A stretch of DNA of 64,000 nt from Streptomyces ferrugineus (GTDB lineage: Bacteria > Actinomycetota > Actinomycetes > Streptomycetales > Streptomycetaceae): contig NZ_CP063373.1 of the NCBI RefSeq assembly GCF_015160855.1, positions 7,502,001 to 7,566,000 of the forward strand, read 5' to 3'. Each line of letters begins with the position of its first letter. Position 1 is the first letter of the stretch. The position numbers and the translations under genes were made by a program. The notes under the pieces are model-generated. The model had not been told where the DNA came from, did no database searches, and was given only the letters and a program-made list of their open reading frames with translations. Positions 61,764-64,000 of this stretch are shown piece after piece.

Positions 61764-62531
61764 CTACGCCTCTCGGCGGTGTCGCCCGCCCGCGGTCTCC
61801 CCGTCCTCCGCGGCCAGCGCCGCCTTGCGCTCCTCCTCGGCCTTCTCGGCCGCCTCCATCTCCGCGAACACGTCGATCGGCGCCGGAGCCTTGGCGAGGA
61901 ACACCCAGGTCAGCCACACGGCCAGCAGGAACGGCGGGATCTTCAGCGCTACGAGCACCCATCCGAGCTGGGTGGTGTCGGCCCACCAGTACAGCGGGAA
62001 CAGGATCGCGCACTTGGCGAGCAGGATCAGGCCCCAGGCGTAACTGGCCTTCGCATACGCCTTCTTGCGGCCGGGGTTGCGGGTGCGCCAGGAGAGGTTC
62101 TCCTTGAACACCGGGCCGAGGATGAGGCCGATCAGCGGCACACCGCTCAGGGTCGTGATGATGTACGCGAGGCCCAGCCCCAGCGTGTAGAGCATGCCCG
62201 GCAGATAGAAGTCCTTCGCGTTGCCGGTCATCATCGCGAACACGACACCGAAGGCGACACCGAAGACACCGCTGAAGGCGTGCTTGATGGTGTCCCGCAT
62301 CACCAGGCGCACCACGACGAGCAGCAGGGACACCGCCAGCGCGGCGATCGCCGACTGGTGCAGGTCCTTGTTGATCGTGTAGATGGTGACGAACAGCAGG
62401 CCGGGCAGGACCGTCTCGATCATGCCGCGCACGCCGCCGAAGGCTTCGAACAGCGCGGCCTCGGTCACCGCCCGGGAGTCCTGCTCGGCGTCTGCGGTGG
62501 TGTCTTCGGTCGGCTTGTCGAGCGACGTCAC
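61764..62531 (-). CDS. DUF3159 family membrane protein
   Basis: A 255-aa protein from GTG 62531 with about six membrane helices (LPGLLFVTIYTINKDLHQSA, LGLGLAYIITTLSGVPLIGL, WRTRNPGRKKAYAKASYAWG) and an acidic N-terminus and charged C-terminus. This fits the actinobacterial DUF3159 family, of unknown function. It starts 3 bases after the OB-fold gene, so both form an operon, as is common in Streptomyces. Confidence 0.88.
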   Translation of the reverse strand: MTSLDKPTEDTTADAEQDSRAVTEAALFEAFGGVRGMIETVLPGLLFVTIYTINKDLHQSAIAALAVSLLLVVVRLVMRDTIKHAFSGVFGVAFGVVFAMMTGNAKDFYLPGMLYTLGLGLAYIITTLSGVPLIGLILGPVFKENLSWRTRNPGRKKAYAKASYAWGLILLAKCAILFPLYWWADTTQLGWVLVALKIPPFLLAVWLTWVFLAKAPAPIDVFAEMEAAEKAEEERKAALAAEDGETAGGRHRREA

Positions 62532-62534
62532 CGG

Positions 62535-62933
62535 CTACTCCCGTCCAAGGGGTCTCAGTTCGTATTTCGGGTTGAACAGCACCCGGCGGCCCCGGCTCAT
62601 GGAGATCCGGCCCGATGCGATCAGCCGGCGCCCCGGCTCTATGCCGACTATGGAGCGTCTGCCGAGCCACACCACGTCCAGGGCGGCGGAGCCGTCGAAC
62701 AGCTCGGCCTCCAGGGCCGGAACGCCCGCACGCGGCCGCAGGGTGACCGTGCGCAAGGTACCAGTAACCGTCACGACCTGCCGGTCATGACAGTCGCCGA
62801 TCTTGGTGCAACCGGCGGTCTCGGCGTCCTCCCGCAGCTCCTCGGACTCCAGGTCCTCCTGCGACGAGGAGAGCCGGTCGAGCATGCGCCGGAACCGGCC
62901 CACCGACTTTTCGGAACGAGGAACAGCACTCAT
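62535..62933 (-). CDS. OB-fold nucleic-acid-binding domain protein
   Basis: A 132-aa protein. A helical N-terminus (KSVGRFRRMLDRLSSSQEDL) is followed by an OB fold (RQVVTVTGTLRTVTLRPRAG, VVWLGRRSIVGIEPGRRLIA). It is conserved beside DUF3159 in actinobacteria. Function unknown; binding to nucleic acid is a fold-level guess. Confidence 0.86.
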   Translation of the reverse strand: MSAVPRSEKSVGRFRRMLDRLSSSQEDLESEELREDAETAGCTKIGDCHDRQVVTVTGTLRTVTLRPRAGVPALEAELFDGSAALDVVWLGRRSIVGIEPGRRLIASGRISMSRGRRVLFNPKYELRPLGRE

Positions 62934-62952
62934 GCTTGAAGCGTACCGGGCC

Positions 62953-63632
<680 letters not shown>

Positions 63633-63636
<4 letters not shown>

Positions 63637-64000
63637 AGGGTCTGCCTTTCTGCTTCCACGGGGCGCCTCACCGGCACGCCCCCTTCTTCTACAGGCTCCG
63701 CGCGCGATTGTGCCGCCCGCAGGGTGAGCACCATGGTGAGGCCTCCGCCGGGGGTGTCCTCGGCGTTGAGGGTGCCGCCCATGGCCTCGGCGAAGCCGCG
63801 GGCGACGGCCAGGCCGAGCCCGACTCCCGCGCCGCGCGGGGCGTCGCCGTAGCGCTGGAAGGGCGCGAAGATGCGCTCCTTGGCCTCGTCCGGGACGCCG
63901 GGCCCGCGGTCGACCACCCGGACCTCCACCCGCTCGGCGATGGCGCTGGCGGACACCAGGACCCGGCTGTCGTCCGGGCTGTACTTGACGGCGTTCTCGA
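63633..64000 (-). CDS. KdpD-like sensor histidine kinase, C-terminal part
   Basis: The minus-strand frame enters from the right edge and stops at 63633, giving about 121 residues. It has the N box ENAVKYSP, the G1 box DRGPGVP, FAPFQRYG and the G2 box GAGVGLGLAVARGFAEAMGG of the HATPase domain. It forms a two-component pair with the adjacent regulator. Whether the N-terminus is KdpD-like lies outside the window; the close match of the regulator to KdpE suggests so. Confidence 0.88.

Overview
The window is high-GC actinobacterial DNA, almost certainly from Streptomyces or a close relative. The signs are strong G/C bias at third codon positions, frequent GTG and TTG starts, densely overlapping operons, and typical families such as a MmyB-type XRE regulator, DUF3159, paired TrkA proteins and a 27-residue protein ahead of kdpF. 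The species cannot be named from the sequence alone.

Region 1 (1-5750, minus strand) is a potassium uptake operon: a 27-aa membrane peptide, kdpF, kdpA, kdpB, kdpC, a KdpE-type regulator and the start of KdpD, which runs off the left edge. Its upstream region carries a 9-bp inverted repeat and two 17-bp direct repeats exactly 32 bp apart.

Region 2 (6265-33623, plus strand) is one tightly packed run of 20 genes for a Wzx/Wzy-type exopolysaccharide. It holds a priming sugar-phosphate transferase, a GDP-mannose/UDP-sugar dehydrogenase, two co-polymerases with degenerate kinase-like tails, three glycosyltransferases, a ligase/polymerase and a flippase. Around these are sugar-tailoring genes (cytidylyltransferase, C-methyltransferase, PIG-L deacetylase, epimerases, aminotransferase, pyruvyltransferase), an asparagine synthetase homologue, an ADH-Gfo/Idh fusion, a heparinase II/III protein, a beta-helix lipoprotein and a DUF4910 aminopeptidase. 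Most junctions are ATGA/GTGA overlaps, so it probably behaves as one transcription unit.

Region 3 (33640-36500) is a short junk zone: a PAP2 phosphatase, a truncated IS481-like transposase, gene fragments and an intact XRE regulator.

Region 4 (about 36.5-56.37 kb) looks like an integrated mobile element of about 19.8 kb. The 3' end of the RNA methyltransferase gene at 56310-57650 is duplicated, in the same orientation, at 36500-36562 (42 of 47 bases identical). Arm-like repeats lie beside both copies. Inside are a nucleotidyltransferase toxin-like module with a decayed second copy, a tyrosine integrase with a small excisionase-like protein, a second recombinase-like protein without catalytic residues, a CoiA-like nuclease, and a redox/thiol cargo block (MFS, DsbA/TPR, DinB, amine oxidase, ADH, LysR, ABM protein, SDR, GntR, TrxB, TrxA, AhpD-like, OsmC).

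Region 5 (56310-64000) returns to core chromosome: the methyltransferase that provides the insertion site, a KimA-like K+/amino-acid permease, two TrkA K+ channel regulators, DUF3159, an OB-fold protein and a second KdpE-type regulator with the tail of its sensor kinase. Potassium functions therefore sit on both flanks of the exopolysaccharide cluster and the island.
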